Assembly (NCBI RefSeq): GCF_963678635.1
Contig: NC_087065.1
Span: 46,194,381 to 46,254,380 of the forward strand
DNA from: Symsagittifera roscoffensis
Lineage: Eukaryota; Xenacoelomorpha; Acoela; Convolutidae
Reading direction: 5' to 3'
Length of the DNA: 60,000 nucleotides
This document shows, in pieces, positions 23,701 through 35,330 of this stretch; position 1 is the stretch's first letter; each line of letters opens with the position of its first letter. A program made the position numbers and the translations under genes. Under the pieces are notes generated by a model that was not told the DNA's origin, searched no databases, and worked only from the letters and a program-made list of their open reading frames with translations.

Positions 23701-26700
23701 TTGGGATCTCCAGCTAAATTGAATTATTTTAAAGTCAAAAACACAATAAGTTGCCAGTATTGTTTTTCATAGAAAACGAAAATATATATATATATTATCA
23801 GCGGTGCTAATTATTAAAGCAGATAGATTTTTCAGCAGATCAAAAACTTGCAGGTCATATAAATTATTGGCAAGCTTGATTTCACATAACTATGTTGCGA
23901 CAGAAGTTTTTTTTTGTTCATTTAATTTCCAAAAAGCCTCAAAAACAGGCAACTAGTTTCCTCTACCATTGGGACTTTAGGAGCAGCATTCAAAATTTTA
24001 GAAGAAGGCTGATTTTTCAAAAAGAATTGTCTCACTCGGCCTCAAATGGCAAGTTAATTTTTTGACTGAACAAACCTACCGTAATTTCGGTCCTTTTGGC
24101 GCTCAAGTCTGGGCGTCAAACTGGCAGGAAAAAAAACTTCTTTCTTTGCGCCAGATTAACTACGGCGAAAACAACGAACAGTTGGTAAAAAATATATCAC
24201 CTTTAGTGCGCCAATGCTAAAGGTTATAAATTCCTCTTGTTATGTGTAACGGTCCAAACGACTGATACGAGTCCGTGCCAAGGGAACTAAGCTGAAAAAA
24301 AAACAGACAGACGAAAATTCAGTGTGTTTTAAATTTCAAAATTTAAGGTCTCGGACGGACTCCAAACGCGAGCATTTCTCTAGAAGCACGTCTCAAGTTC
24401 AACAGGATTACTATAAATGACAAACTTCTCTTTTTTGCCGCTTATATTTTTTTACCTTCCTATAATTGGGATCTCCAGCTAAATTGAATTATTTTAAAGT
24501 CAAAAACACAATAAGTTGCCAGTATTGTTTTTCATAGAAAACGAAAATATATATATATTATCAGCGGTGCTAATTATTAAAGCAGATAGATTTTTCAGCA
24601 GATCAAAAACTTGCAGGTCATATAAATTATTGGCAAGCTTGATTTCACATAACTATGTTGCAACAGAAGTTTTTTTTTGTTCATTTAATTTCCAAAAAGC
24701 CTCAAAAACAGGCAACTAGTTTCCTCTACCATTGGGACTTTAGGAGCAGCATTCAAAATTTTAGAAGAAGGCTGATTTTTCAAAAAGAATTGTCTCACTC
24801 GGCCTCAAATGGCAAGTTAATTTTTTGACTGAACAAACCTACCGTAATTTCGGTCCTTTTGGCGCTCAAGTCTGGGCGTCAAACTGGCAGGAAAAAAAAC
24901 TTCTTTCTTTGCGCCAGATTAACTACGGCGAAAACAACGAACAGTTGGTAAAAAATATATCACCTTTAGTGCGCCAATGCTAAAGGTTATAAATTCCTCT
25001 TGTTATGTGTAACGGTCCAAACGACTGATACGAGTCCGTGCCAAGGGAACTAAGCTGAAAAAAAACAGACAGACGAAAATTCAGTGTGTTTTAATTTTCA
25101 AAATTTAAGGTCTCGGACGGACTCCAAACGCGAGCATTTCTCTAGAAGCACGTCTCAAGTTCAACAGGATTACTATAAATGACAAACTTCTCTTTTTTGC
25201 CGCTTCTATTTTTTTACCTTCCTATAATTGGGATCTCCAGCTAAATTGAATTATTTTAAAGTCAAAAACACAATAAGTTGCCAGTATTGTTTTTCATAGA
25301 AAACGAAAATATATATATATTATCAGCGGTGCTAATTATTAAAGCAGATAGATTTTTCAGCAGATCAAAAACTTGCAGGTCATATAAATTATTGGCAAGC
25401 TTGATTTCACATAACTATGTTGCAACAGAAGTTTTTTTTTTTTCATTTAATTTCCAAAAAGCCTCAAAAACAGGCAACTAGTTTCCTCTACCATTGGGAC
25501 TTTAGGAGCAGCATTCAAAATTTTAGAAGAAGGCTGATTTTTCAAAAAGAATTGTCTCACTCGGCCTCAAATGGCAAGTTAATTTTTTGACTGAACAAAC
25601 CTACCGTAATTTCGGTCCTTTTGGCGCTCAAGTCTGGGCGTCAAACTGGCAGGAAAAAAAACTTCTTTCTTTGCGCCAGATTAACTACGGCGAAAACAAC
25701 GAACAGTTGGTAAAAAATATATCACCTTTAGTGCGCCAATGCTAAAGGTTATAAATTCCTCTTGTTATGTGTAACGGTCCAAACGACTGATACGAGTCCG
25801 TGCCAAGGGAACTAAGCTGAAAAAAAACAGACAGACGAAAATTCAGTGTGTTTTAATTTTCAAAATTTAAGGTCTCGGACGGACTCCAAACGCGAGCATT
25901 TCTCTAGAAGCACGTCTCAAGTTCAACAGGATTACTATAAATGACAAACTTCTCTTTTTTGCCGCTTATATTTTTTTACCTTCCTATAATTGGGATCTCC
26001 AGCTAAATTGAATTATTTTAAAGTCAAAAACACAATAAGTTGCCAGTATTGTTTTTCATAGAAAACGAAAATATATATATATTATCAGCGGTGCTAATTA
26101 TTAAAGCAGATAGATTTTTCAGCAGATCAAAAACTTGCAGGTCATATAAATTATTGGCAAGCTTGATTTCACATAACTATGTTGCGACAGAAGTTTTTTT
26201 TGTTCATTTAATTTCCAAAAAGCCTCAAAAACAGGCAACTAGTTTCCTCTACCATTGGGAATTTAGGAGCAGCATTCAAAATTTTAGAAGAAGGCTGATT
26301 TTTCAAAAAGAATTGTCTCACTCGGCCTCAAATGGCAAGTTAATTTTTTGACTGAACAAACCTACCGTAATTTCGGTCCTTTTGGCGCTCAAGTCTGGGC
26401 GTCAAACTGGCAGGAAAAAAAACTTCTTTCTTTGCGCCAGATTAACTACGGCGAAAACAACGAACAGTTGGTAAAAAATATATCACCTTTAGTGCGCCAA
26501 TGCTAAAGGTTATAAATTCCTCTTGTTATGTGTAACGGTCCAAACGACTGATACGAGTCCGTGCCAAGGGAACTAAGCTGAAAAAAAACAGACAGACGAA
26601 AATTCAGTGTGTTTTAATTTTCAAAATTTAAGGTCTCGGACGGACTCCAAACGCGAGCATTTCTCTAGAAGCACGTCTCAAGTTCAACAGGATTACTATA

Positions 26701-26943
26701 AATGACAAACTTCTCTTTTTTGCCGCTTATATTTTTTTACCTTCCTATAATTGGGATCTCCAGCTAAATTGAATTATTTTAAAGTCAAAAACACAATAAG
26801 TTGCCAGTATTGTTTTTCATAGAAAACGAAAATATATATATATTATCAGCGGTGCTAATTATTAAAGCAGATAGATTTTTCAGCAGATCAAAAACTTGCA
26901 GGTCATATAAATTATTGGCAAGCTTGATTTCACATAACTATGT
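17796..26943. repeat. Tandem array: 12 units of a 762-bp satellite with higher-order structure
   Basis: Units start at CGACAGAAG near 17,796 and recur every 762-764 bases up to 26,943. They are almost identical. Differences lie mostly in a TA run, a T run (8 or 9), an A run and a few substitutions. Variants recur with a spacing of six units (4,577 bp): the 8-T tract plus GGGAATTTAGG occurs at about 18,560-18,635 and 23,145-23,215, and TTTAAATTTC at 19,751 and 24,328. Short apparent ORFs inside each unit start with TTG and are cut by the T-run length, so I do not call genes. The left edge abuts unrelated sequence; the right edge runs directly into the BEL LTR. Confidence 0.97.
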
Positions 26944-28563
26944 TGTACTGATCCTAAGGGATACTGGAAGTGAATAGTCTTTAACATTATAAATTCCCTA
27001 TTAACAACATGGAGAAAAATGACATCAATTTGGAGAAAAAACCTTATATATTATCCATGATGTTGTCTTTCTGCACTTTTCGTTTTCTCCAAATTCAATC
27101 AATTTTTGATGCGTATCAAGAGAAGCCCCTGGCCGTTAGCAATCCCAATTCCGTCGGGATTTTGCGTTTCTTTTTTACTTCTTTCAGAATCAACCTTTTT
27201 ACAAAAAAGTTCACTTCTCTCGAGGCTCAGTACCATTTCAATTGAGAGGCTTCATTTTCAAGTTTGGGCTGCTTGTTATTCTCTGCTGGCCTTGTTGGTT
27301 TTTTTTTGACCGTCCGTAGATTTTTTCGTTTTTGTTTGGAAGGAAGGCGTATATGCAAGCTGAAGCAATGCCAGAGACATTGAAATGAATTGAATATAAC
27401 TGATAGAAAGTTTTGTGAGTTCTGTTTTGAAAGTTTTATGTTGACAATTTAAAAAAATTCATTGGCTGACCAGTAAGATGACTTTTCGAGTACTCTCAGC
27501 ATTTCGGTGTCACCGCACAGAATGATTCACTCGTGATCTTTTGATTCACTGTAATACCCGATAAAACTTCCAAAACTTTCAGGATTAACGAAGTTTCACG
27601 CCACGGGGTATGAGTGGCATATTAACAGCTAGCATCTTCGGTGTGCACGCAGCCGTTTGAAATAATTTTTCTTTAGTTGGGAGGGCTAAATGAGTACCCA
27701 CATCATTTATTTTTGGCAACACCCTTGGCAAAACCTTAGCAAACCGCACGTTAGCTAAAAAGAAACTGCGACAGTCAGCATATATCTCCTGCTGATTTTT
27801 TTAAAATTCTTGTTTACGTTTCGGGCATCTGATTTTCTGTCTGAAATGTCATGATTTTGATGTCATCTATTTTGTTTTGGCGTGAGGTAGAGGATTTAGT
27901 CCAGGGAGAAAAGTTAGACTGTTTTCTGTGACTATTGGTATTGTTTAAGTGGTTAATTTTTGAATTCATATGTACCATAGTCTGAAGTAACTCAGTTTTG
28001 ATTTTATTCGAGACCTCTTGTATTTCAATGTGACGTAGATAGAGACAGAAATGTTCTACAAGCAGAGATGATCCGAGCGTTTTTTCTCGCGTTATGACTA
28101 CAGGTCTCTATCGCAATGGTTGTTATGCTCGCTAATCTCCAAAAAAACTGTTCCAAATCCGTAAATTAGTAAGAGATATTTCTCGGCAAATAACTCGGTC
28201 AATAAAATAATTTCGGCATTTTTCTATTGATCAGAACATCATATAACATTTTTAGCATCTGCCTGTTTTTGGTACAAATCGGCGCAAGCTAGCCACAAGA
28301 ACCGGTCGGTAATGTCCTTGAGACAAATTACTCTTTTTGGCGGTCAACCTTAATCAAGGCTGAACCAAATTAGAACCAAAAAACAGTTAAAATAGGATGT
28401 AACCCCCGTTTTTAGTATATTAATACATGGGCAGGTGGGGGACTCGAACCTACGTCAACTGTTAACCTATATAATCGGCGTTATGGTAGCTTAGGCCACT
28501 CGGCCAACTGAGCTTATTTTATATGCATCTATACTTGTTTTATTCTACATTTGCATTGCAACA
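26941..28563 (-). repeat. 3' LTR of the BEL element
   Basis: 1,623 bp, with TGTTG at the left and CAACA at the right. It is preceded (minus strand) by the polypurine tract at 28,574-28,564. The Gag-Pol stop codon lies inside it: the last codons (AMQM, stop at 28,545-28,547) are encoded by the LTR start. A TATAAAA-like box lies at about 28,518-28,524 on the minus strand, some 40 bases into the LTR. If the satellite belongs to the LTR, the true LTR extends further left. Confidence 0.88.
28429..28516 (-). tRNA. tRNA-like sequence (Leu/Ser type boxes) in the 3' LTR, probably a pseudo-tRNA
   Basis: The minus strand reads an A-box, TTGGCCGAGTGGCC, followed about 40 bases later by a perfect B-box, GGTTCGAGTCC, the two internal RNA polymerase III promoter elements of tRNA genes. 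The GGCCGAGTGG form and the length suit tRNAs with a long variable arm (Leu, Ser). The acceptor stem does not pair and the T stem is imperfect, so I infer a degenerate, tRNA-derived element and cannot assign an anticodon. Confidence 0.6.
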
Positions 28564-31500
28564 TCCTCCCCCCCTGAAGAAGGAAGAACCGGAGCGAGCT
28601 TAACGGTCGGCCGCGTGACTTCACGGGTTGCGGTCCTGACAAGGGCGGATCGGGCGCAACCGTCCTGTCCGTAGTTTAGCTTGACGATTCGGGCGAGAGG
28701 GTAGTACCCACGCGGACTATCGGGCTCAATCACCCACACGAGATCGCCTGTTTTAAGAGTGAAGTCAGAATGAGTGTGCCACTTGACACGCTTATTCAGC
28801 GAGGGAACATATTCTCGAAGCCAACGAGACCAAATCGCGTTAGCATATGACTGCGCTCGCACGTACCTTTTCTTGTGATCGAAGTGCTCCCCGGGTAAAA
28901 GCGAAGGAAAGCTTGTGGCATGTTGTCCAAGCAAAAAATGGTTTGGGGTTAACGCTTCTAACTCACGTGAATCGGTACTAACGGGAGTGATTGGCCTCGA
29001 ATTCAAAGCCTGTTCAACTAAGCAGAGTGTTGTTCCTAACACCTCTTCAGTGACTCGCCTACTGCCTAGGATATCGTACAGCACGCGCTTCACGCTTCGG
29101 ACGAGGCGTTCCCAGGAGCCGCCATGATGGGGTGCGCCTGGCGGGTTAAATTTCCAAGTAACACCTTTATGTGCAAAAATGGTCGGAGCCATGCCATTCC
29201 AGCTCTTGATGCAGGCAAGTAATTCCTTTTCCGCACCAACGAAGTTCGTGCCATTATCCGACCAGATTGTGCTTGGCGTACCACGGCGCGCAACGAAACG
29301 TTCAATGCCCATGACACACGAACTGGTGTCCAGAGATGGTACAATCTCAAGGTGTACAGCCCTGGTGGTGAGGCAAGTAAAAAGGAATCCCCATCTTTTT
29401 TCCGTGCTTCTGCGAACCGGAACGTAAAGCGGTCCAAAGTAATCCACACCCGTATGATTGAAGGGTGGTTGCTTATATCCGAGACGTTCGACAGGTAAAT
29501 CGGACATAATTGGCTGGATGGTGCTTGCTTTGCGTTTACGGCATGTCACACATTGATTTTCGATAGACCGAAGTAGTCGACGCAACCCAAGTACTGCATA
29601 TTTCATATTTAAAACGGAGCGCATGTAATCTAATCCTTGATGAAAATGCTTATGGTGGAGGCTGCGGGCCAACAAACGAACTAAGGTATGTCGGGCGTCG
29701 AGTATTATTGGGTGCTTAGTATCAAACTCGGTATTCACTAAGCGCACAATCCGTCCGGTGGAACGAATGATTCCAGCGGGACCGATAAATGGCGAGTATG
29801 TGGCAATTTTACTACTATTCTTAATAGGTTTGCCAGCGGTGAGTGTTTTTAACTCAACGGGAAAGGATTCCATCTGAGCAAGATGAATCAATTTGCTTTC
29901 TGCAATATCAAGTTCAGTGGGGTCGGTGATTCGTAAGTCCTTACCACGAAAATGCTTATGTGAAGGCAACATCCTCAACATAAAAGCGACTACTCGTTTA
30001 TATCTTGTAAAGGAACTGAACCTTTCCCAATTGAACCCGTGTTCGGGATGTTTGATTGATGTGACATCGGTGACGAAGGAAGATGATGTCTCCAAGCAAT
30101 TATCAACATCACAAGAAGGACCCTTCAAACGAATTTTATTGATTACACGTTCATCGGGTATAAACGGCCAATCAGTAGTCCTGAGGATGCTCGGACCAAT
30201 AACCCAGCTGCTATCCTTGAGGGCTTCCGAAGAAATCCCCCGCGTACCGGTATCAGCTGGATTATCGCCGCTCAGAACATGGTGCCACTCATCAATAGTG
30301 GTCGACTCGAGGATTTCGCCGACACGATTAGCGACGAACACAGGTAATTTTTCAGTGGAGTTTAGCCACTGCAAAACTGTTGTACTATCTGTCCACATAA
30401 AGACATGATTAATAGAGACGGTAAGGGCGGTCAGTATATCATCTTTTAGTCGTGTGGCGAGCAGAGCAGCTTGAAGCTCTAGCTTCGGTATAGATAGCGC
30501 TTTCATGGGCGCAACGCGAGCTTTACCAAAGATGAAGGATATTTGAGTTTTATGCGAGCTCGCGAGTCGCGCACGCAAAAATCCAACAGCACAGAAAACG
30601 TCCTGCGAGCTATCACCGAACATGTGGAGCTCAATTTGATCAACAGGCTCTGTGAAGTAACAACGGGGAATAGTCAATTGCCCTAAGAGAGGGAGACCGG
30701 AGTGCCACTCGAGAAACTTATCTCTTATGTCTTCTGGCAATTCGTCGTCCCAACTTTGACCACTGATTTTCCAAATATCTTTCAGTAAAAGGCGGGCCCT
30801 AACTGTGTATGGAGCTACTAACCCAACAGGGTCAAACACAGAAGAGACGAAACTCAAGACGGTTCGTTGAGTTATTGCTTTATCGAGAGGACGATCCACG
30901 CCTCTGCTAACAACCAATGTGTCTTTCACATGGTCCCACTTAAGACCTAAGACGTGTGATGATTGTTCGGCACCGTTACATATTTCCTTGATGGGTGAAG
31001 ATGAGGTTTCGGATTCCTCGGGGTTCATTGCTGAAGTGATTTCATCAGCATTACTGACAAATTTAGTCAAATTAAATCCTCCCAATTTTAGTAAGGAAAC
31101 CAAATCGCGACTAGTTTTAATTGCTTGGGTAACGTTCTCGAATGAATCCAAGTAATCGTCCATGTAAAATTTTTCATTTACGACTGAGGCGGCCTCAGGG
31201 TGTGTGGACATATTATCAGTTGCTGTTTTTCGCAACGCGAAATTGGCGCACGTAGGCGAATCCCGTGCGCCGAATATATGGCGAGTGTACTGATGAACTA
31301 CCACATCGGAAGTGGTATCCTCCCGCCACAAAAAACGGAGCGAAATTTGATCGCGGGCAAGGACTCCTACCTGGAGGAACATACCCTCTATATCCGCGGA
31401 GACGGCGTACTTATGTTGACGGAATCGCAAAAGCACAAAAATTAAATTTTGGAGTAGGTCAGGACCCACCAATAAGGACTTATTTAAGGATGTGCCATGA

Positions 31501-34500
31501 AACTTAGAAGCCCCATTAAGGACTCGGCGCACCTTACCCGGCTTATTCGGATTTACCACGGGATGGTGCGGAAGATACCACTCGCGATCGGAACGCTTAC
31601 GTGGATCATGCGGTTCGACAGTAACGACATAGCCTTTCCTAATGTCCTCTCTAATTGTTTCTGCGTATCTTTCGCGCAGCTCAGGGTCTTTACTTAACCT
31701 TCTCTCCAATGATTTAAATTGGGCGAGTGACGAGTAATAATTGTTTGGTAGACTGACATTACTATCAATCCAAAGCATAGGCACAATGTATCTTTCGCCA
31801 TTGTGAACGGTTTCAGAATTGAGGATGGATAAAGCATGTTTATCCGCGGCGGAACGGGCATCGACTTGTTTGAAAGCACCATACGATTCCAACTCGTACC
31901 AGGATTTTATCTGGTCGGTCAGAGAAGAATCTTCAACAACACACTTGAAACACGAAGAAGTAGAATTACCGGACGGCGGCAACGGACCACTTAAGACCCA
32001 ACCTATCGGTAGGCGAACGGAACACGGTGAGTTTTTATCATCTCCCAAGATGAACTCAATGGGTCTAACGGCGTGGTAGTAGTCTTGTCCGATAATAACT
32101 TCAACGTCCTCATAAGTATATTGAATGGGCTTAATAGGTGCTAATTGTGGATATTTATTCTGCAAATCAGCAATATTGATTAATTCGGAACCAATCCGAA
32201 TACTGTCTTTAACATATGCACAGAGAGAAAATACGAAATCACTATTATTCGGCTCGGAGGAAACTGTAAACTTGACCCTCTGAGTCTCAACAACGGTGGT
32301 CGAATTGAAACCACTAATTGACAAGTTAACGGGCTCCCCTATTAAGCCGAGACGGTTTACGAGTGACGAAGACACCCAGGAGTGAGTCGATGCACTATCA
32401 CAAAGAACCAACGTCAGGAGACTGGTTACATCCGAGGATACACCAAGTGTTGCAATTGGCAACAACCCTTTAGAAGATTCAATCTCAAGTACATCACTAA
32501 CAGCGGCATGGGTGGAAGTGTTTGTATTCTCCTTGGATTTGTTTGTTCCAGCCTTATTCGAGACATTTGAATTTTCCTTCCGAGGAAATATTCTTTCGGC
32601 TCCATGGAGTAAGACATTATGTGTGCTATCACACTCTGGCTTCGGGCACTTTTTTGCTCTAGAACATTGCCGGAAACTATGATTGCCATTGAGGCAAGCG
32701 AAACAAAGTTTCTGTTCAGCTACGTATTTTGCTCGCTGAGTAGCATTCTTTTCCTTAAAAACAGCACAATTCCACAATGCATGACTACCCTTACACAAAA
32801 CGCACGGCGGAAACTTAGACTTATCCTGAGACTTATCCTGAGCCTTACTAGTTACCTGGCTATTGGCTGCAAAAACTTTGGTTGTTTTTGGTTTAACCGG
32901 TTCTTCATTTTTTGCCTTAGAGCTGAGTAAACGTAATCTTTCATGCCCCTCGGCCTTTTCTTTCAACCAGTTGTTAAAGTCTAAGAGTGTTGGTCGCTGC
33001 CAATTATGTCTAACAGTATGCATTGACCAAGCCTCCTTGAGGTTAGGCGGAAGTTTACTAACAGCTTGGTTTAACAGGTTAACACTCTTTAGATCATCGT
33101 TGAAAGACAATGATTTGAAAACTGCTACGAGGCCAGATATGACAGAGGAGAAACTAATGACATTTTCCGAATTGTGCATCTTAAGTGGAGGAAAAGTATT
33201 CAGCTTATCAAGATGCGCACCAACAATGGCATGTGGTTGCCCAAACTTCCGTTGCAAGGTGGCCAGTGCATCCTTGTACATAACGCCACTATAACTAAAC
33301 TCCGCAATTGCGGTTTTTGCTTTGCCTGTGACGAGCGTTTTTAAGTATGTCAATTTCGTATCATCGGTGAGAACAGCGGAATCAACGGTGGACTTAAATT
33401 GACCAAACCATTCATGCCAGTTTAACGGGTTGCCGTCAAACTGGGCTAACTTCCATTCAGGAAGATGATCTTTGCGGCTATGCATCAATAATTCCGCCAA
33501 TTCACGAGCGGAGAGAGGTCGATCCGATGAAGAACCTTGGTTCGGATAAGCGGGAGACGGTGCGTAGTCTTCGTTGACTGGCTGATAACCAGTATTAGTA
33601 TGATTGACGAAATGCGGAACATGTTGTGGATGAACTGGGGGAGTATTAAAATACACAGTCCCACCACTAGTATAAGGAGCGGCGGTGTTACACGATGGGA
33701 CAACAGTTGTCACATTAGAAAAAATGTTTCCAGCATTACAACACTGAGCCCGTGTGACGATTGGAGTTGTAGCTGCCAATCGCCATAAGTTTGCATCACT
33801 TGTGTAGTAATCGTTGATATTAGGTGACACAGTATGCGGAACAAAGGGAAGATTATGTTGCGTCTGGACTGGCGCTGCATGGCAATTAGGTGCCGAAAAG
33901 CAAATCGGCGTTGGGTTTACTCCAGAAGATGAGAAGCCACCGCCAGCAAATGCAGGCGACAAAGAAACAAAACCAGAACCGGGTTGGGCCGGTAACATTG
34001 GGACAGGTAATGATTCCGGTTGCGCGATGGCAAAACTACCATTAGTTATGTTTGAACTCATGGTCTGTAAAGGAACAGCAGACAGTGGTGGTAACACGTG
34101 TGCACTAGAATGCATATTGTTAACTGGGAATGGAACAGAGGCTGGGAATGAAACAGAAGCTTGCAATGGCAAACGGCTTGCACTGCCAAATTGAGGCATA
34201 GCCCGATGTCCATAACTATGGATTCCAGGGTCACTCAATGCTGTGTGCTCATGGTTATGACTATTACTGGTGTGAATTGCATGAGCAAGGAGGGCGGAAG
34301 TCGTCGGTCCTGACGAAATGGGTACATGAGTGAAGGCCTGCAAACCTGGCGCACTAGCAACGTCGGGAGGTGCTTGTGAACTAACAGAGTCTACCCAATC
34401 ATTAGTTCGATCGGTTGCTACCTTTGAGATAGGTTTACTTACTCCTGTTAAGTTACTTTCCGCTACCTTCTCGCTAACCTCAGATGAACTGTCCTCAAGT

Positions 34501-35237
34501 TCAAACGCTTTCAACTCCATTTCAATTAGTTGCTTTTTATGATTTTCAGCCAATTGCTCTAGTTCCAGCTGACTTTGTTCGAACTTAAGACGGTTCTCTT
34601 GCTCTTTAAGTCTTAAAGATACTTGATACTGCCTTTCCAGCTCCTCATGGCGTCGTTTTACTAAAGCTAACTCATGCCGTTTCTCACTTGATGACATAGT
34701 GCGAACAGTCGACGTATGACGAGTGGAAGCAGATTTATCAGACTTATGTGAGTCAAGCTTTCTACTATCCTTAGACTTATTAGAGACCTTAGACCTGTTT
34801 TCAGATACTCGTGCTGCTGAATCACTTGTTTTGTGCGAGCGTGAGGATGTCTCAGACCTAGTTTGTTGTAAAGATCCCTTGCTCCCTGTAATGCCGGCTG
34901 CTGGAAATGACGAAGGTTCAAGGCTCATCTTGTAACTCTGAGCTTCGTGCATTACTTTATCGTTCATTTCGGTTACTTTCTTAAGCCAAAGGTCTTGCTG
35001 AGCAATAATTTTTTCAGGATTTTCCGTTTTTCCCGCTAACCTAATTAATTGCTCATTGACGTCGACAGCTTTTTCCAACGCAATTTTACATTTGTAAACA
35101 GCATTATCAATTTTTGTAGTGCGACTATTATTCTCAATGTACTCAAGTAATAATGAGTGACCTTTAAGCAGCTCATTTTCTAGATTTAGACGGGTTTCGA
35201 ATAACTTGCGTATCTTACTTTGGAATTTTTCGTCCAT
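28545..35237 (-). CDS. gag-pol: BEL/Pao Gag-Pol polyprotein, intact
   Basis: The ATG at 35,237 gives 2,230 residues with no break. Order of domains: a coiled-coil-rich N terminus (residues about 180-255 rich in E, K, Q); a DUF1759-like Gag domain near 600-750; three Cys/His modules at about 812-880 (CVLCKGSHALWNC, CFACLNGNHSFRQC, CPKPECDSTH); a retropepsin-like protease of the DUF1758 type with LCDSASTHSW near 950; reverse transcriptase with FYMDDYLDS near 1,360; RNase H with GDSS near 1,543 and WTDSTTVLQW near 1,617; integrase with the His/Cys module ending CVTCRKRK near 1,900 and the D, D, E triad in GVDYFGP (1,934), WSDNGTNF (1,995) and GSWERLVRS (2,043); and a DUF5641-like C terminus. All catalytic residues are present. 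No envelope gene follows. Confidence 0.97.
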   Translation of the reverse strand: MDEKFQSKIRKLFETRLNLENELLKGHSLLLEYIENNSRTTKIDNAVYKCKIALEKAVDVNEQLIRLAGKTENPEKIIAQQDLWLKKVTEMNDKVMHEAQSYKMSLEPSSFPAAGITGSKGSLQQTRSETSSRSHKTSDSAARVSENRSKVSNKSKDSRKLDSHKSDKSASTRHTSTVRTMSSSEKRHELALVKRRHEELERQYQVSLRLKEQENRLKFEQSQLELEQLAENHKKQLIEMELKAFELEDSSSEVSEKVAESNLTGVSKPISKVATDRTNDWVDSVSSQAPPDVASAPGLQAFTHVPISSGPTTSALLAHAIHTSNSHNHEHTALSDPGIHSYGHRAMPQFGSASRLPLQASVSFPASVPFPVNNMHSSAHVLPPLSAVPLQTMSSNITNGSFAIAQPESLPVPMLPAQPGSGFVSLSPAFAGGGFSSSGVNPTPICFSAPNCHAAPVQTQHNLPFVPHTVSPNINDYYTSDANLWRLAATTPIVTRAQCCNAGNIFSNVTTVVPSCNTAAPYTSGGTVYFNTPPVHPQHVPHFVNHTNTGYQPVNEDYAPSPAYPNQGSSSDRPLSARELAELLMHSRKDHLPEWKLAQFDGNPLNWHEWFGQFKSTVDSAVLTDDTKLTYLKTLVTGKAKTAIAEFSYSGVMYKDALATLQRKFGQPHAIVGAHLDKLNTFPPLKMHNSENVISFSSVISGLVAVFKSLSFNDDLKSVNLLNQAVSKLPPNLKEAWSMHTVRHNWQRPTLLDFNNWLKEKAEGHERLRLLSSKAKNEEPVKPKTTKVFAANSQVTSKAQDKSQDKSKFPPCVLCKGSHALWNCAVFKEKNATQRAKYVAEQKLCFACLNGNHSFRQCSRAKKCPKPECDSTHNVLLHGAERIFPRKENSNVSNKAGTNKSKENTNTSTHAAVSDVLEIESSKGLLPIATLGVSSDVTSLLTLVLCDSASTHSWVSSSLVNRLGLIGEPVNLSISGFNSTTVVETQRVKFTVSSEPNNSDFVFSLCAYVKDSIRIGSELINIADLQNKYPQLAPIKPIQYTYEDVEVIIGQDYYHAVRPIEFILGDDKNSPCSVRLPIGWVLSGPLPPSGNSTSSCFKCVVEDSSLTDQIKSWYELESYGAFKQVDARSAADKHALSILNSETVHNGERYIVPMLWIDSNVSLPNNYYSSLAQFKSLERRLSKDPELRERYAETIREDIRKGYVVTVEPHDPRKRSDREWYLPHHPVVNPNKPGKVRRVLNGASKFHGTSLNKSLLVGPDLLQNLIFVLLRFRQHKYAVSADIEGMFLQVGVLARDQISLRFLWREDTTSDVVVHQYTRHIFGARDSPTCANFALRKTATDNMSTHPEAASVVNEKFYMDDYLDSFENVTQAIKTSRDLVSLLKLGGFNLTKFVSNADEITSAMNPEESETSSSPIKEICNGAEQSSHVLGLKWDHVKDTLVVSRGVDRPLDKAITQRTVLSFVSSVFDPVGLVAPYTVRARLLLKDIWKISGQSWDDELPEDIRDKFLEWHSGLPLLGQLTIPRCYFTEPVDQIELHMFGDSSQDVFCAVGFLRARLASSHKTQISFIFGKARVAPMKALSIPKLELQAALLATRLKDDILTALTVSINHVFMWTDSTTVLQWLNSTEKLPVFVANRVGEILESTTIDEWHHVLSGDNPADTGTRGISSEALKDSSWVIGPSILRTTDWPFIPDERVINKIRLKGPSCDVDNCLETSSSFVTDVTSIKHPEHGFNWERFSSFTRYKRVVAFMLRMLPSHKHFRGKDLRITDPTELDIAESKLIHLAQMESFPVELKTLTAGKPIKNSSKIATYSPFIGPAGIIRSTGRIVRLVNTEFDTKHPIILDARHTLVRLLARSLHHKHFHQGLDYMRSVLNMKYAVLGLRRLLRSIENQCVTCRKRKASTIQPIMSDLPVERLGYKQPPFNHTGVDYFGPLYVPVRRSTEKRWGFLFTCLTTRAVHLEIVPSLDTSSCVMGIERFVARRGTPSTIWSDNGTNFVGAEKELLACIKSWNGMAPTIFAHKGVTWKFNPPGAPHHGGSWERLVRSVKRVLYDILGSRRVTEEVLGTTLCLVEQALNSRPITPVSTDSRELEALTPNHFLLGQHATSFPSLLPGEHFDHKKRYVRAQSYANAIWSRWLREYVPSLNKRVKWHTHSDFTLKTGDLVWVIEPDSPRGYYPLARIVKLNYGQDGCARSALVRTATREVTRPTVKLAPVLPSSGGEDVAMQM
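28564..28574 (-). promoter_or_regulatory. Polypurine tract of the BEL element
   Basis: The minus strand reads GGGGGGGAGGA directly before TGTTGCAATG, the first bases of the 3' LTR. This is the expected primer site for plus-strand DNA synthesis. It overlaps the end of the Gag-Pol frame. Confidence 0.9.
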
Positions 35238-35330
35238 ATTTTTCACAAATTGACAATATTCTACGGATGCTCACTTATAGAAAACAATCAATAAAATGAG
35301 ATACTGTTTTGGTACGTAATCAAATTTGCA

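Noticed and set aside
17796-26943. CRISPR-like array
   Set aside because: Units are 762 bp, nearly identical and have no variable spacers; this is a eukaryotic tandem satellite.
26936-26945. Simple insertion of the BEL element into the satellite
   Set aside because: The right flank at 38,841 is not satellite, no matching 5-bp duplication exists at these limits, and satellite also lies on the internal side of the 5' LTR.
28429-28516. Functional tRNA-Leu or tRNA-Ser gene
   Set aside because: The A and B boxes are good, but the acceptor stem does not pair, the T stem is imperfect and no terminator T run follows closely.
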